A stretch of 62,456 nucleotides of DNA from Candidatus Aminicenantota bacterium (GCA_011772495.1 WVZL01000019.1:330-62785); one strand, 5' to 3'; positions 1-9,057 are shown, counted from the first letter of the stretch. The notes: generated from the letters alone by a model not told the origin. Made by a program: numbers and translations.

Positions 1-357
<357 letters not shown>

Positions 358-360
358 ATA

Positions 361-526
361 AAGAACTCCGAAGAGTTCTTTTCGAATTAAATTGGCAAAT
401 TGGATCGACTAAGGATGCTCTGCTTTTTGTTTCAAAGAACTATTTCTTTCTATCCCGAGAAAGAAACTTGTACCCGTTATCCGGGCAAACTACAACATAT
501 CATACCTAAAGACGCACTTTAGGTAT
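361..526 (-). other. rrn leader with three hairpins
   Basis: Between the 16S 5' end and the promoter lie three inverted repeats. They are an 8-bp stem with a 4-nt loop at 361-380, a 9-bp purine/pyrimidine stem at 443-466, and a perfect 10-bp stem with a 5-nt loop at 502-526. The last starts only a few bases inside the predicted transcript. The positions suit rRNA leader processing or antitermination elements, but no boxA was identified with confidence. Confidence 0.5.
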
Positions 527-536
527 TGCCTCTCAT

Positions 537-565
537 ATAATAGGAATATTTCCCCTAAATGTCAA
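537..565 (-). promoter_or_regulatory. sigma70-type promoter of the rRNA operon
   Basis: On the minus strand TTGACA (565-560) is followed after exactly 17 bases by TATTAT (542-537), pointing into the 16S gene. Transcription would start near 530. The -35 box is consensus and the -10 box differs by one base from TATAAT, as expected for a strong rrn promoter. Confidence 0.8.
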
Positions 566-598
566 GATTATTTAAGGTATTTAATTAAAAAAATAAAA

Positions 599-681
599 GG
601 GGTCAGGTCTTTACTTTCAATATTTCGCTATCTAGATCATATATTCATTAGAAAAAATGTTGAAAATTAAGACCTGACCTC
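599..681. repeat. REP-like inverted repeat, copy 1
   Basis: An arm starting GGGGTCAGGTCTTTACTTTC at 599 is matched by an inverted arm ending at 681 that reads GACCTGACCTC. The same arm sequence recurs at 20824-21026 and 30260-30342. This form, with short imperfect palindromes and a GGTCAGGTC head, resembles REP/REPIN elements mobilised by IS200-like (RAYT) transposases. No transposase is in the window. Confidence 0.7.
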
Positions 682-809
682 TATTGTGATCCCGAAGGTA
701 ATGGAAACAGATGTTGACTTTAAAGATCTTGTATTCCCTCGCTTCTAAACAGGCGTTTACTCTTAACAATAAAATTTCCTCTTTTCCCCTGGGATAAAAG
801 TCGTTTTTT

Positions 810-825
810 TGGCATGCAACCTGCA
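810..825 (+). promoter_or_regulatory. sigma54 (-24/-12) type promoter for the pilin operon
   Basis: TGGCAT at 810-815, five bases, then CTGCA at 821-825 gives the GG-N10-GC spacing that defines sigma54 promoters. It differs from the TGGCAC-N5-TTGCA consensus at two positions. The start point would be near 836, some 11 bases before the pilin ATG at 847. Pilin genes in several phyla are known sigma54 targets, which supports the call. No enhancer-binding activator is in the window. Confidence 0.55.
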
Positions 826-846
826 CTTATTTTCCTTAAGATCTCT

Positions 847-1227
847 ATGAAGAAACAAGGGTTTAGCCTGTTGGAATTTCTCATTTCTTTTACCCTGCTG
901 ATATTTGTCATAACAGCCACAGCTCAGGTTATCATCCACTCTCTTTTTGCCAAAAGGCAGGCAGGAATCAACGCCAAGATCGCTGAACTGGCTGCCCTGA
1001 AGCTTGAATATTTCAAATCTCTCCCCTATGAAAGCATTGAACTCAGCCCAGGACAGCAGAGTGAATCTCTTCAGGAAAGCGTTTCTCTGCCAGTCTATAC
1101 GAGAAGCTGGAAAATCCGGGATGTTTCGTTAAACCTGAAACGGGTTGAAATGGAAGTCTTATCCCAGGCTGAACCCCAGAAAAAAACAAGGCTGATCCTT
1201 TTCATTTCCCGAGAACTGGGTTTTTAG
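847..1227 (+). CDS. type IV pilin-like protein (PilV/GspI type)
   Basis: Minor pilin or pseudopilin of about 126 residues. The class III leader is very short (MKKQG), followed by FSLLEF with Glu at +5 and a 20-residue hydrophobic helix. This is the site cut and methylated by prepilin peptidase. The tail (ALKLEYFKSLPYESIEL) resembles the PilV/GspI family. I chose ATG 847, which puts the cleavage motif at the N-terminus; an in-frame ATG at 814 would add 11 residues with no function. It is the first gene of a four-gene pilin cluster behind a sigma54-like promoter. Pilus or type II secretion use cannot be told apart here. Confidence 0.85.
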   Translation: MKKQGFSLLEFLISFTLLIFVITATAQVIIHSLFAKRQAGINAKIAELAALKLEYFKSLPYESIELSPGQQSESLQESVSLPVYTRSWKIRDVSLNLKRVEMEVLSQAEPQKKTRLILFISRELGF

Positions 1228-1328
1228 GCTCTTAAAAGGAGCCATACAGGCCAGGATGAATGGATTTTGCAAGGAACAGCAAGACAGGCTGACAAAAAAG
1301 GAAATAAACACCGCAACTAGAGAAAAAA

Positions 1329-2078
1329 GTGGAATTTAATAAAAAACGAGCCGAGAAAAGGCATCAACATCGGGAAAAAGGTATTTCCCTGGTGGAAAGT
1401 CTGCTCAGTTTATCTCTTTTTTTCCTTCTCTTTTTCTCCAGTTTGCAGTTTTTCGGGTTTGCCAGGAACTCTTTCTTCAAACTCAAAGAAACAGAGACAG
1501 CTAGAGAGGGAGCTCTCTTAGCTCTGGAAAAGATGAAAATCGACCTTCTCCAGGGAGGCTTGGGGCTCTTAGGGCCTTCAGAGCTGGGGCTGTGCAAGGG
1601 GATAGAGGAGAAAAACCTGAATTTAAGCATCCTAAGTAAGGAAAAAGACTTTCATCTGCTGGATAATATCGCTGCCGGCCAGGCTCAAATCTTCCTAGAA
1701 ACCACCCAGGGGATGAAAAAAGGGAGGGAGATCAGTATTTTTGACTCTAAAAAAGGCGAAATCAAAGGCATTTCTTCACTGAAAGGCAATAGCATCACTC
1801 TCGACTCTCCCTTAAACTACAGCTTCTTGAAAGAAGAAACCCGTATCATTTTGCTTAAAAGGACTATGCTTTTCTTCGACGCCAAAAAGCAAATCATCAG
1901 AAGAAAAGTGAATAACAGCCCTTCCCAGCCCCTTCTTGAAGAGGTTGTCTCTTTCCAGTTCAGCTATTCAGAAGCTTCAAACCTGCTAAATTTACGCCTT
2001 TGCCTTAAACCTGAAAAGGAGAAAACATATGAAATTTCTGTCTTCCCTAAGAACATGGCTCTGGCTTCTTTCCGCTAA
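1329..2078 (+). CDS. prepilin-like protein (PilW/GspJ type)
   Basis: A 249-residue protein with a longer charged leader (about 18 residues), then the cleavage motif KGISLVESLL and a hydrophobic helix to about residue 50. The remainder is a globular domain of the PilW/GspJ kind. The start is GTG 1329; the ribosome site is weak. It overlaps the next gene by 50 bases. A small hairpin (GGCTC...GAGCC at 1227-1243) separates it from the first pilin. Role inferred: a minor component of the pilus tip complex. Confidence 0.75.
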   Translation: MEFNKKRAEKRHQHREKGISLVESLLSLSLFFLLFFSSLQFFGFARNSFFKLKETETAREGALLALEKMKIDLLQGGLGLLGPSELGLCKGIEEKNLNLSILSKEKDFHLLDNIAAGQAQIFLETTQGMKKGREISIFDSKKGEIKGISSLKGNSITLDSPLNYSFLKEETRIILLKRTMLFFDAKKQIIRRKVNNSPSQPLLEEVVSFQFSYSEASNLLNLRLCLKPEKEKTYEISVFPKNMALASFR

Positions 2079-3621
2079 TTTAAGGAAAAAAACTAATAAA
2101 GGAGCCCTGACCCTCCTGGCTGCTTTCGTCTTTTTCGTTTTCACAGCCATAGGGCTAAGCCTCATCTATCTCTCTCAGCTTCATCTGAGAATCAGCGCCT
2201 TCAAAAAGCACTGCACCCTCCTGGAATATTCCTCTGAAAACGGGATTAAACAGGGATTCAGTCAATTTCTGGCTTTGGTCTCTCAGGTGCCTTCTCCTTA
2301 TGTGCTTTCCCCTGAAGAACTAAACCATCTCCGAGAAAATGCCCAAAAAGGGACAATACTTGAGGAATTCCTGGGCTTGAAACAGCCTCTATCGATTTCA
2401 GGAGATTGGGAAAACCTTAAATGGGAAAGCCACACTAATTGGCTTTTAAAAAATATCATAGAGAAGGAGGTCTATTTCAAAGCCATTCATGAGGTGTTTT
2501 TTAGCTCTGAAGGAATGATCGACAACTTCGAGCTGAAGAGAAAAACAAGACTTTCAGCCTCGCTGCATATTATCGGGGGGCAGATCCCTCTCTCGTTCTT
2601 CCCTTTTCTCATCGATAAAAAGCTAAAACCCGAAGAAAAATCCAATTTCTCCGATAAAAAGAGAATCGCCTTCTCTTCTCCCTCCCAGAGCCAACTTGGA
2701 CCCAAGATCAGTTTTTCTGGAGAAAACCTAATTCCTGACCGAGCAGATGCTGCCCTGGCCAAGGCTTTACGAATGAAGCTTTTCAAACCGCAGAATCTTT
2801 CCACCGCCGATCTCAGAATCATCCTGGGCCTGGAGGAATCAGAAGAACCCGTTCCCGAAGGAGTCTATTTAATCAAGGATAACTCAGGACTGGGGGGAAT
2901 CTATGTTCAGGGAAATGTGGAGGAGATGATTCTGGCCATCGAAGAGGAATTCCAGGTCATCTCTTTTCAAACTCAGCCAGGAACATGGATTCTGAAGTTC
3001 AGTCCTTCAAGAGGCAAGACTTTCTTCACTTCCCCTAGCGAGACCTTCGCCTACGACCTCATCCCCTTGGGACTCATTATCATCAACGGAAAAGTTAAAT
3101 CTCTCGGTGGTGGTGTTGTCGACTCTTCTGGTGAAATCATCCTGGTGAAAGACGAAGAAGTCCCCTCTGTCCTGCAGGGAGCACAGCTCTCCATCATCTC
3201 CTCGGATAGAATAACCGTCTCTTCCCATCTTATCCTTCAAGGCGTGAAGTGGCAAGATGGGATTCCCTACGCCAAAGACTCTGATTCTCGACTGGCGATT
3301 TTTTCCACCGGGAAAGACTTCTGGGATGACACGATGAATGAAGGGGGGATCGTGGTCAAGGCAAGCTCTCCTGATAAGATTCAGCTTCAGGCTTCTCTCA
3401 CCGCTGCGGGAAAGGGATTTGTTGTCGAAGGCGAAGGAAAAAAGGTACAGATCTTAGGAAGCCTTCAAGCCACAGATTATAGCGGCGGCAATAATTCTCT
3501 GACTCTGACTCTTGACGAACGGCTCCAGCCAGAAAACCATTTTCTTGAAAATGCTCCTCTTACCAGCAAGCCAGTTCTCTTTATCTCTTACTTCAAAGCC
3601 TTGGAGTGGGAGGAATTTTAG
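2029..3621 (+). CDS. PilX-like pilus assembly protein
   Basis: A 530-residue protein whose N-terminus has a basic stretch (RKKTNKGALTLLAAF) and a long membrane helix at about 29-50, as in PilX N-terminal domain proteins. This replaces the canonical GFxxxE site. The rest is a large extracytoplasmic region with beta-rich segments. The start at ATG 2029 has a good site (AAAAGGAG, 7 bases ahead) and lies inside the previous gene, suggesting translational coupling. It is far longer than ordinary PilX (about 200 residues) and may carry an adhesive or cap domain. The family call rests on position and on the N-terminal helix. Confidence 0.7.
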   Translation: MKFLSSLRTWLWLLSANLRKKTNKGALTLLAAFVFFVFTAIGLSLIYLSQLHLRISAFKKHCTLLEYSSENGIKQGFSQFLALVSQVPSPYVLSPEELNHLRENAQKGTILEEFLGLKQPLSISGDWENLKWESHTNWLLKNIIEKEVYFKAIHEVFFSSEGMIDNFELKRKTRLSASLHIIGGQIPLSFFPFLIDKKLKPEEKSNFSDKKRIAFSSPSQSQLGPKISFSGENLIPDRADAALAKALRMKLFKPQNLSTADLRIILGLEESEEPVPEGVYLIKDNSGLGGIYVQGNVEEMILAIEEEFQVISFQTQPGTWILKFSPSRGKTFFTSPSETFAYDLIPLGLIIINGKVKSLGGGVVDSSGEIILVKDEEVPSVLQGAQLSIISSDRITVSSHLILQGVKWQDGIPYAKDSDSRLAIFSTGKDFWDDTMNEGGIVVKASSPDKIQLQASLTAAGKGFVVEGEGKKVQILGSLQATDYSGGNNSLTLTLDERLQPENHFLENAPLTSKPVLFISYFKALEWEEF

Positions 3622-4047
3622 TTGAGAAGAGGATTTTCCCTGCTGGAAGTCATGATCTCCCTTTCCCTACTCGGTTTTTTGGCCTACATGGCCTCGACTT
3701 CATTCCTGAACCTGGCTCCGAAATACAGGCTCCAGAAGGCTGTCTGGGAGATAAACTCGCACCTGAATTTCCTCCGGTATAAGGCTCTCTTTGAAGGTGT
3801 GAAGACAAGAATGAAGTTTTACTCAACTGGCTATGCGATGGAAATCTATGATGAGATGGAGAAGAAATGGAAACTCGAAGAAAAACATTTCCTTGAGGGT
3901 GTCAGGCTGAGGTCAAACAATAATCCTTGTTTTCATCCCCGAGGCACTGTCTCTGGCCTGGCTTCGATCTTTATCTTCAATTCCTGGGGAAGGTATAAAA
4001 TCACTCTAGCCTTATCAGGAAGGGTGAAGATTGCCAAGCTAAATTAG
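3622..4047 (+). CDS. pseudopilin (GspH/FimT type)
   Basis: A 141-residue protein with the shortest possible leader, RRG, then FSLLEVMISLSLLGFLAYMA, a textbook N-methylation motif and pilin helix. The body (YRLQKAVWEINSHLNFLRYKAL) resembles GspH/FimT, which carry a conserved region ahead of a beta domain. The start is TTG 3622, immediately after the previous stop, with GGAGG eight to twelve bases upstream. It ends the pilin operon and converges on the amidohydrolase gene, with the 9-bp repeat between them. Confidence 0.85.
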   Translation: MRRGFSLLEVMISLSLLGFLAYMASTSFLNLAPKYRLQKAVWEINSHLNFLRYKALFEGVKTRMKFYSTGYAMEIYDEMEKKWKLEEKHFLEGVRLRSNNNPCFHPRGTVSGLASIFIFNSWGRYKITLALSGRVKIAKLN

Positions 4048-4205
4048 TTAATCTAGTTTGTCAAGTTTGTTTAGTTTATCGAGGATGCTTAGTTTTTCGA
4101 GTTTTTCTAGTTTGGTTAGTTATTCTAGTTTCTTTAGTTTTTCTAGTTTGTCTAGTTCATCTCGTTTGCTTAGCTCATCTTGTTTGTCTTGTTCTTCTGG
4201 TTCTT
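4044..4205. repeat. degenerate 9-bp tandem repeat, 18 units
   Basis: Starting at the pilin stop codon the sequence can be cut into 18 consecutive 9-mers around CTAGTTTGT with substitutions but not one insertion or deletion. On the minus strand one frame reads repeats of the type KLD/KLE/KLN, interrupted by only two stops. That frame is the direct continuation of the amidohydrolase gene past its TAA. The tract may be a decayed coiled-coil tail or a minisatellite between convergent genes. The plus-strand serine-rich frame in it is not believed to be a gene. Confidence 0.85.
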
Positions 4206-4227
4206 TGAATTCTAGGAAGAATATATT

Positions 4228-6015
4228 TTATTTCTTTTGAAACACTATTTTTCCATCGATAATCGTATAAAGAACCTCTGCTCCCAAGATCTCCTCCTCC
4301 GGAATCTTGATCAGGTTTCGGTCAAAGATGGTGATATCAGCTAGCTTGCCCTCCTCGAGAGAGCCCCGAATATCATCTTCAAAAACTGAATAGGCATTAT
4401 TAATGGTATAAGCTTTCAGGGCTTCCTCAACCGATATTCTCTGTTCTGGAAACCAGCCTCCTTCCGGAGTGCCCTTCACAGTCTTGCGGCTCACAGCAGC
4501 ATAGATCAGGTATTTTGGATGCATATGGTAGATGGCAGCACTGGTGCCAGGCCAATCAGAGCCGAAGCTCAGCAGGGCTCCATAATCCAGCAGGCTTTTG
4601 AAAGCATACGCTCCCTTGCACCGCTCATGACCGATTCTTTCTTCCATCCAGCGCATATCATCAGAAATATGGTAGGGATTCACTTCAGCGATCACGTTAA
4701 GAGCCTCGAATCGGGGAAAATCCTGAGGTCTGATCACCTGGGCATGGATGATCCTGAATCCTTTCAGATCGGCCCCCTCTTCTTTCAGCCTTTCGTATAA
4801 GTTAAGCATCTCAGCCACTCCCCTGGTTCCTATGGCATGGACATTAGGAATAAAACCTGCTTCCAAACCGACTTTGACCAGGTTATACATCTTCTCCATG
4901 TTGCCGACCTTGAACTCAGGGTCATCGGAAGTATGCTGCCGCCAGTGACCGTAATTATCAGGTTGATCATCGTAGGGTTCAAAGAAAAGAGCGCTATGGG
5001 TTCCCATGATTCCATCGATATAGCCTTTCAAAGCTCCGTAGCGAAGCCACCTGTCCTCTTTCTTGGTTTTCGGATGAAGGCCCATGGTCAGACCTTGAGC
5101 CTTCAACTCAGCTCCTCTAGAAAGGTCTGGTCTCAACCATACTCGGCAGGTCAACTCTCCCCTTTCCTGGAGTTCGATAAACCTTTGGGTCTGCTCGGGA
5201 GTGGCTATATCATGAATCTCAACAACACCTGCCTCTTTGAGAGCTTGGAGGGCAACCCGATTCTCATCGAGAAGCCTCTTATGAGATTTTGGCTTTCGAG
5301 CCCTTATAATCCTGTCAAAGGCTGGTGAAGGCCGGTTTATTATTCCTGTGGGCTGGCCATCACCACCGATTTCCATGCCTGCAAGCCTGGCTCTTTCCAA
5401 ACCCGCAGCTCTGAGGGCAGCCGTGTTGGCCAGCCAAACCTTATAATCATAACGGCAGAGAAAACAGGGATGGTTGGGAGTTAGATCATCAATCATCCAG
5501 CGGTCTGGCTTCCAGGGCTCCTTTTTGTCCTTCTCTTCCTTTCCAGAATCACCTAGAGCCCACTCCTCATAGGCCCCCCAGAGTCCTCCGGTTATCCATT
5601 CTCCTTTTTCCAGGATTTCAACAACTCTGGTGATTTCCTCTCTCAGGCCCAATCCATCCGAGACTGTCATCAAATTGGCGTCGTTAATCAGTTCTCCAGC
5701 CCGGTTGAAATGAACATGGGCATCGATAATCCCGGGCACGACAAAACTGCCTTCCAAATCAATAACTTTTGTCCCCTCAGCGATATATCTTTTGGCCTGC
5801 CTATCTCTCTGGCATACTGCCTCTATAGTGCTTCCCTTGATGACCAAGGCACTGGCCTCAGGATTGTCTGGATTGACCGTATAAACATCTCCGTTGAGCA
5901 ATACCAGGTCAGCGGGAGGGAATTCTTCCTGGGCACAATTTGAGGATGACAGTATGATCAGGGCTACAGAAAAAACAATAAGGAAAAAAACCCTTCTTTC
6001 GGCTCGCCTAAACAT
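4228..6015 (-). CDS. exported amidohydrolase (YtcJ-like)
   Basis: Metal-dependent amidohydrolase of 595 residues, amidohydrolase_3/YtcJ type. After an N-terminal hydrophobic segment (about 9-27, ending SSSNCAQE) comes the first beta domain and the metal motif DAHVHFN, then HDIATPEQ, HAIGTRG and SDWPG. These supply the metal-binding His and Asp residues of the TIM barrel. The N-terminus looks like a signal peptide; the Cys could be lipidated, but Asn at -1 is atypical. ATG 6015 is chosen because AGGAGG lies 4 bases ahead. The likely substrate is an N-substituted amino acid or cyclic amide; it cannot be named. Confidence 0.88.
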   Translation of the reverse strand: MFRRAERRVFFLIVFSVALIILSSSNCAQEEFPPADLVLLNGDVYTVNPDNPEASALVIKGSTIEAVCQRDRQAKRYIAEGTKVIDLEGSFVVPGIIDAHVHFNRAGELINDANLMTVSDGLGLREEITRVVEILEKGEWITGGLWGAYEEWALGDSGKEEKDKKEPWKPDRWMIDDLTPNHPCFLCRYDYKVWLANTAALRAAGLERARLAGMEIGGDGQPTGIINRPSPAFDRIIRARKPKSHKRLLDENRVALQALKEAGVVEIHDIATPEQTQRFIELQERGELTCRVWLRPDLSRGAELKAQGLTMGLHPKTKKEDRWLRYGALKGYIDGIMGTHSALFFEPYDDQPDNYGHWRQHTSDDPEFKVGNMEKMYNLVKVGLEAGFIPNVHAIGTRGVAEMLNLYERLKEEGADLKGFRIIHAQVIRPQDFPRFEALNVIAEVNPYHISDDMRWMEERIGHERCKGAYAFKSLLDYGALLSFGSDWPGTSAAIYHMHPKYLIYAAVSRKTVKGTPEGGWFPEQRISVEEALKAYTINNAYSVFEDDIRGSLEEGKLADITIFDRNLIKIPEEEILGAEVLYTIIDGKIVFQKK

Positions 6016-6184
6016 GATTCCTCCTAAATGTATTTTTCCGAAAAACAATATTACCCAAATTTTCTGATTTTCGCCAACCCTCTTTCCGGCCTTCTTGAGG
6101 AACTGTGTAAGCTTTGGGCGGAAAAACTGTCAAAAGCCTGGGCGGATAATAGAGAGATCCAGGCTAGCTTTAGCCTTGCCTTCC

Positions 6185-8524
6185 CTAACAAACATAACCT
6201 TCTATCTTCTTGTTCTTGATTTCTAGCTTGGCTCCTATGTGTCCTTCCTGAGTATAAAGTTGTTTTAGCTCATAACCATGATCTTTATCTTCAAATATGT
6301 AGGAACTTTCTTTTCCCAAGGTGAAAAGCTTGCCTTCGATCTCTTTTAAAAATTCGGGATGTAAATACAGGTTTATGCTGTCCCCTTGCTTAATTTTCTC
6401 GATTCCGAGGCTTCCCACGTACCTTTCAGCGGCTTCATTGAAATATTTTATCTTTCCTCTCTTATTGAAGACGATTATGGCCTGCTCAGCCTTTTCAACG
6501 ACATCTTCCAACCCTTTAGTCACCAGATTCAAATCTCGAGACTGTTTCCAAAGACCTATCTCTCGGAAAGGGAAAAGAATCCTCAGGCCAAACCAGTACA
6601 GTGACCAGGCCACCAACTTGGGAATATTCTTCGTCTTACCTATTATATTGATGACTTTATTCTTGATCAGTTCAAATTTGGTTAGTGAAAGAGAGCTTAC
6701 CTTTAATAGTTCTACTTCTCCAAATTTGTTGCAGATCTCTAAAACTTTCTCTTTCAGTTCCTCATTATAGACATGAATGTGGACGATATTGCTCACTGAC
6801 GATAGAGGGCTTTCGATAGGATTGGGTAAAGCTTCTAACTTCTTGGCTAATTTTTCCCTTTGCCTTTTCTTCAAACCCTCCACTCTTATCTTCAAACAAA
6901 AACCAGGGTGCTTGGCCTCTTCAATCCTGTAAACCAGGCTGTATTTTTGGACACTGATTTTGTTTTTGAATTCTTCTATAAAATCCTCAATATCCCTCTC
7001 TTTTCCCAGTGCAGAAAGCCACCCTTCCAGAGTATACACAAAACCCAGGCCTCCAGCATCCACGATTCTCTTTTTCTTCAAGATCGGAATTTCCTGAACC
7101 TCAGGATTAAATAATTCCTTGACGGCAGCTATGTAGGCTTCTTTCAAGATTTCAGCGATGTCTTTCTCTTCCGGCAAATTCTCTCTTGCTTTGGCAGCCG
7201 ATACCCGCATGACGCTCAAGATGGTACCTTCCTTGGGATACCTGAAGGAGAGATAAGCTGACTTTGTCCCTTCTTCAATGGCTTTCACAAAATTTTCAGC
7301 CTCAAGTCTTTTGGCTTCATTCTTGGAAAGACAGGAAGCGAAACCGGTCAAATAGGCCGCCACGGATGTCCCAGAAAAACCTGTCCCGTTTTCACAGGCT
7401 CGTGACGCAATGTCTGAAAAAGTTCTTCTGATTGAAGAGAAATCAACGCTTTTGGCAACATCACTCATGGTGAATGACAAGTTCTTTCCTGTGTCAGCAT
7501 CAATGACAGGATAAATATTCAATCTGTTGAGGGTGCTTTCGTTTTTCCTCAACTTTTTGGCCACTCTCTCGAACATTTCAGCTATAACAAAACTGTCGAT
7601 CTCTTTGTAGCCATGCTTTTTGACTGCCACTGAGATCGTGTAAGGCCCTGTATGTGAACCCACCAGGGGTCCCATCTGGAAGGATGATATTTCCTTTAGA
7701 CGCCACTCAAACTTCTTTCGTATCAGCTCTTCCAGCTTTTTAGTCCTTCGTCGAGTTTCTTCGATGTCATAATTTATCCTCACTGAAATTTTCTCACCAT
7801 ACCCAGTCACTCTCTCCATTTCTGAAAGGATCCTGTTTTCCACTCTTTGTCTGGTTGCGGTTGCCAAAAGTTCTGGAACGCCCTCTTTTAAAGTAATGAT
7901 CGAGGAGAAGCCCAAAAAATCCGAAATATAAGAGACAATTTTTTTTAGCCCCTGAACCCGGCCGCTTTTTCTCAGGTACCGCAAGCTATAGACGGCAACA
8001 AACAAATGGATATTCTTCCTGATCCTGTTCAAATGCCCAACAATCTCCTCTGCACTCTTACCATTTTCAGCCAGTCCGACGGCTTCCTTAACAACCAGAT
8101 ATTGGGCACTGAAAGCCAGCCTTGAATCTATGACTATTATTGTGTTCCCGACTTCAGCGCTCACCAATTCAGCCGCCCTTTCTACATTTTCAGTGATCTT
8201 GCTGAGCTCTTTAGGAAGATGTATACAAACCAGGTCTCTCTTCCTCTTGGAGGCTTTTTTTATAAAACTCCTCATTCTTTCGATCGAAATGGCGCCACTG
8301 GTCGGAATGTCTTCTTTTTTCTTGACCTTATTTATATACTTAAAGAATGAGTCTTTGCTCCTGAAAAGGCCTTCTTCGGAGTTTTCCTTCTGGTCAGAGG
8401 TTATGGCTACAATTCTTCCGTTCCTGTTGATGAGGTTGAAGGGGATGACAGTGACTTGGTGTCTTTTTATAAAATCATCTTCAAGATTTGAGGTTTCGTC
8501 AGCAACAATCCTGGTTAATCTCAT
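6185..8524 (-). CDS. DegV-DhaL(FakA-like)-PAS fusion protein
   Basis: A 779-residue protein combining parts normally separate. Residues 1-280 are a DegV/FakB fatty-acid-binding domain (TSGAIS at 75-80, LRYLRKSGRV at 181-190). Residues about 310-500 are a DhaL kinase domain with LNIYPVIDADTGKN (335-348); the metal-binding aspartates stay, though the usual Gly of DGDTG is Ala. A FakA-like middle and C-terminal region follows (VDAGGLGFVYTLEGW). The last 110 residues resemble a PAS domain (AIIVFNKRGKIKYFNEAAE). It predicts fatty-acid kinase in one chain with a sensor. The gene follows a small exported-protein gene by 23 bases. Domain calls are by recognition only. Confidence 0.85.
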   Translation of the reverse strand: MRLTRIVADETSNLEDDFIKRHQVTVIPFNLINRNGRIVAITSDQKENSEEGLFRSKDSFFKYINKVKKKEDIPTSGAISIERMRSFIKKASKRKRDLVCIHLPKELSKITENVERAAELVSAEVGNTIIVIDSRLAFSAQYLVVKEAVGLAENGKSAEEIVGHLNRIRKNIHLFVAVYSLRYLRKSGRVQGLKKIVSYISDFLGFSSIITLKEGVPELLATATRQRVENRILSEMERVTGYGEKISVRINYDIEETRRRTKKLEELIRKKFEWRLKEISSFQMGPLVGSHTGPYTISVAVKKHGYKEIDSFVIAEMFERVAKKLRKNESTLNRLNIYPVIDADTGKNLSFTMSDVAKSVDFSSIRRTFSDIASRACENGTGFSGTSVAAYLTGFASCLSKNEAKRLEAENFVKAIEEGTKSAYLSFRYPKEGTILSVMRVSAAKARENLPEEKDIAEILKEAYIAAVKELFNPEVQEIPILKKKRIVDAGGLGFVYTLEGWLSALGKERDIEDFIEEFKNKISVQKYSLVYRIEEAKHPGFCLKIRVEGLKKRQREKLAKKLEALPNPIESPLSSVSNIVHIHVYNEELKEKVLEICNKFGEVELLKVSSLSLTKFELIKNKVINIIGKTKNIPKLVAWSLYWFGLRILFPFREIGLWKQSRDLNLVTKGLEDVVEKAEQAIIVFNKRGKIKYFNEAAERYVGSLGIEKIKQGDSINLYLHPEFLKEIEGKLFTLGKESSYIFEDKDHGYELKQLYTQEGHIGAKLEIKNKKIEGYVC

Positions 8525-8547
8525 CTTTGTCTTGAGATATCAAAAGG

Positions 8548-9057
8548 TTATTTTTCTATATTGTGCAGCGCGGATTTCGTCCGCTTGATTTCTTTATCGA
8601 TATTAAAAATTTTTTTTCGAATATATCCCTGAAGATAGAAGATACTAACATACCGATAGGCTGTGAGATTCAGGCCGTAGAAATCCCCTTCCAGCACCTT
8701 CCTCTCTTCCAAAAGACATTCCAGGTATTTCTCTGCCTCTCTTCTGTCTCTAAAAGTCTTCTCTTCTTCCAGACAAGACTGGCCCCACTGGAATCCCTTT
8801 GGAGACAATTCCCTTTCTCCCCTTTCTTTCCGCTCAGGCAGTGATTTCGCACCCTTGGGAACACCCATAACAAGGAATCTCTTCGACATCGAAACCTTAG
8901 CCCTTTGATTGGCTCGAGAATTCTTTGCTTGGAAAAGAAGACTCTTTGCTCCTGCCTTTGTAGTCCCTGAGGCCTGAACAGGCCTTAAAGATACAAAGAG
9001 AAACAAAGCTATAAACAGAAATAATCCGACCATTAGTCCTATCCTTTTTTCAGACAT
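8548..9057 (-). CDS. exported protein of unknown function
   Basis: A 169-residue protein with a clear signal peptide (positive start, hydrophobic 8-25, ending PVQASG). The mature part is basic and Lys/Arg-rich, with a stretch rich in Glu and Arg (EEEKTFRDRREAEKYLECLL) likely to be helical or coiled coil. ATG 9057 has AAAGGA 6 bases ahead. It lies between a tiny membrane protein gene and the DegV fusion on the same strand, so all three may be cotranscribed. No family is recognised. Confidence 0.65.
   Translation of the reverse strand: MSEKRIGLMVGLFLFIALFLFVSLRPVQASGTTKAGAKSLLFQAKNSRANQRAKVSMSKRFLVMGVPKGAKSLPERKERGERELSPKGFQWGQSCLEEEKTFRDRREAEKYLECLLEERKVLEGDFYGLNLTAYRYVSIFYLQGYIRKKIFNIDKEIKRTKSALHNIEK

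Noticed and set aside
4058-4240. Serine/phenylalanine-rich 60-codon frame on the plus strand
   Set aside because: It is a translation of the 9-bp repeat and runs into the amidohydrolase end; there is no ribosome site.
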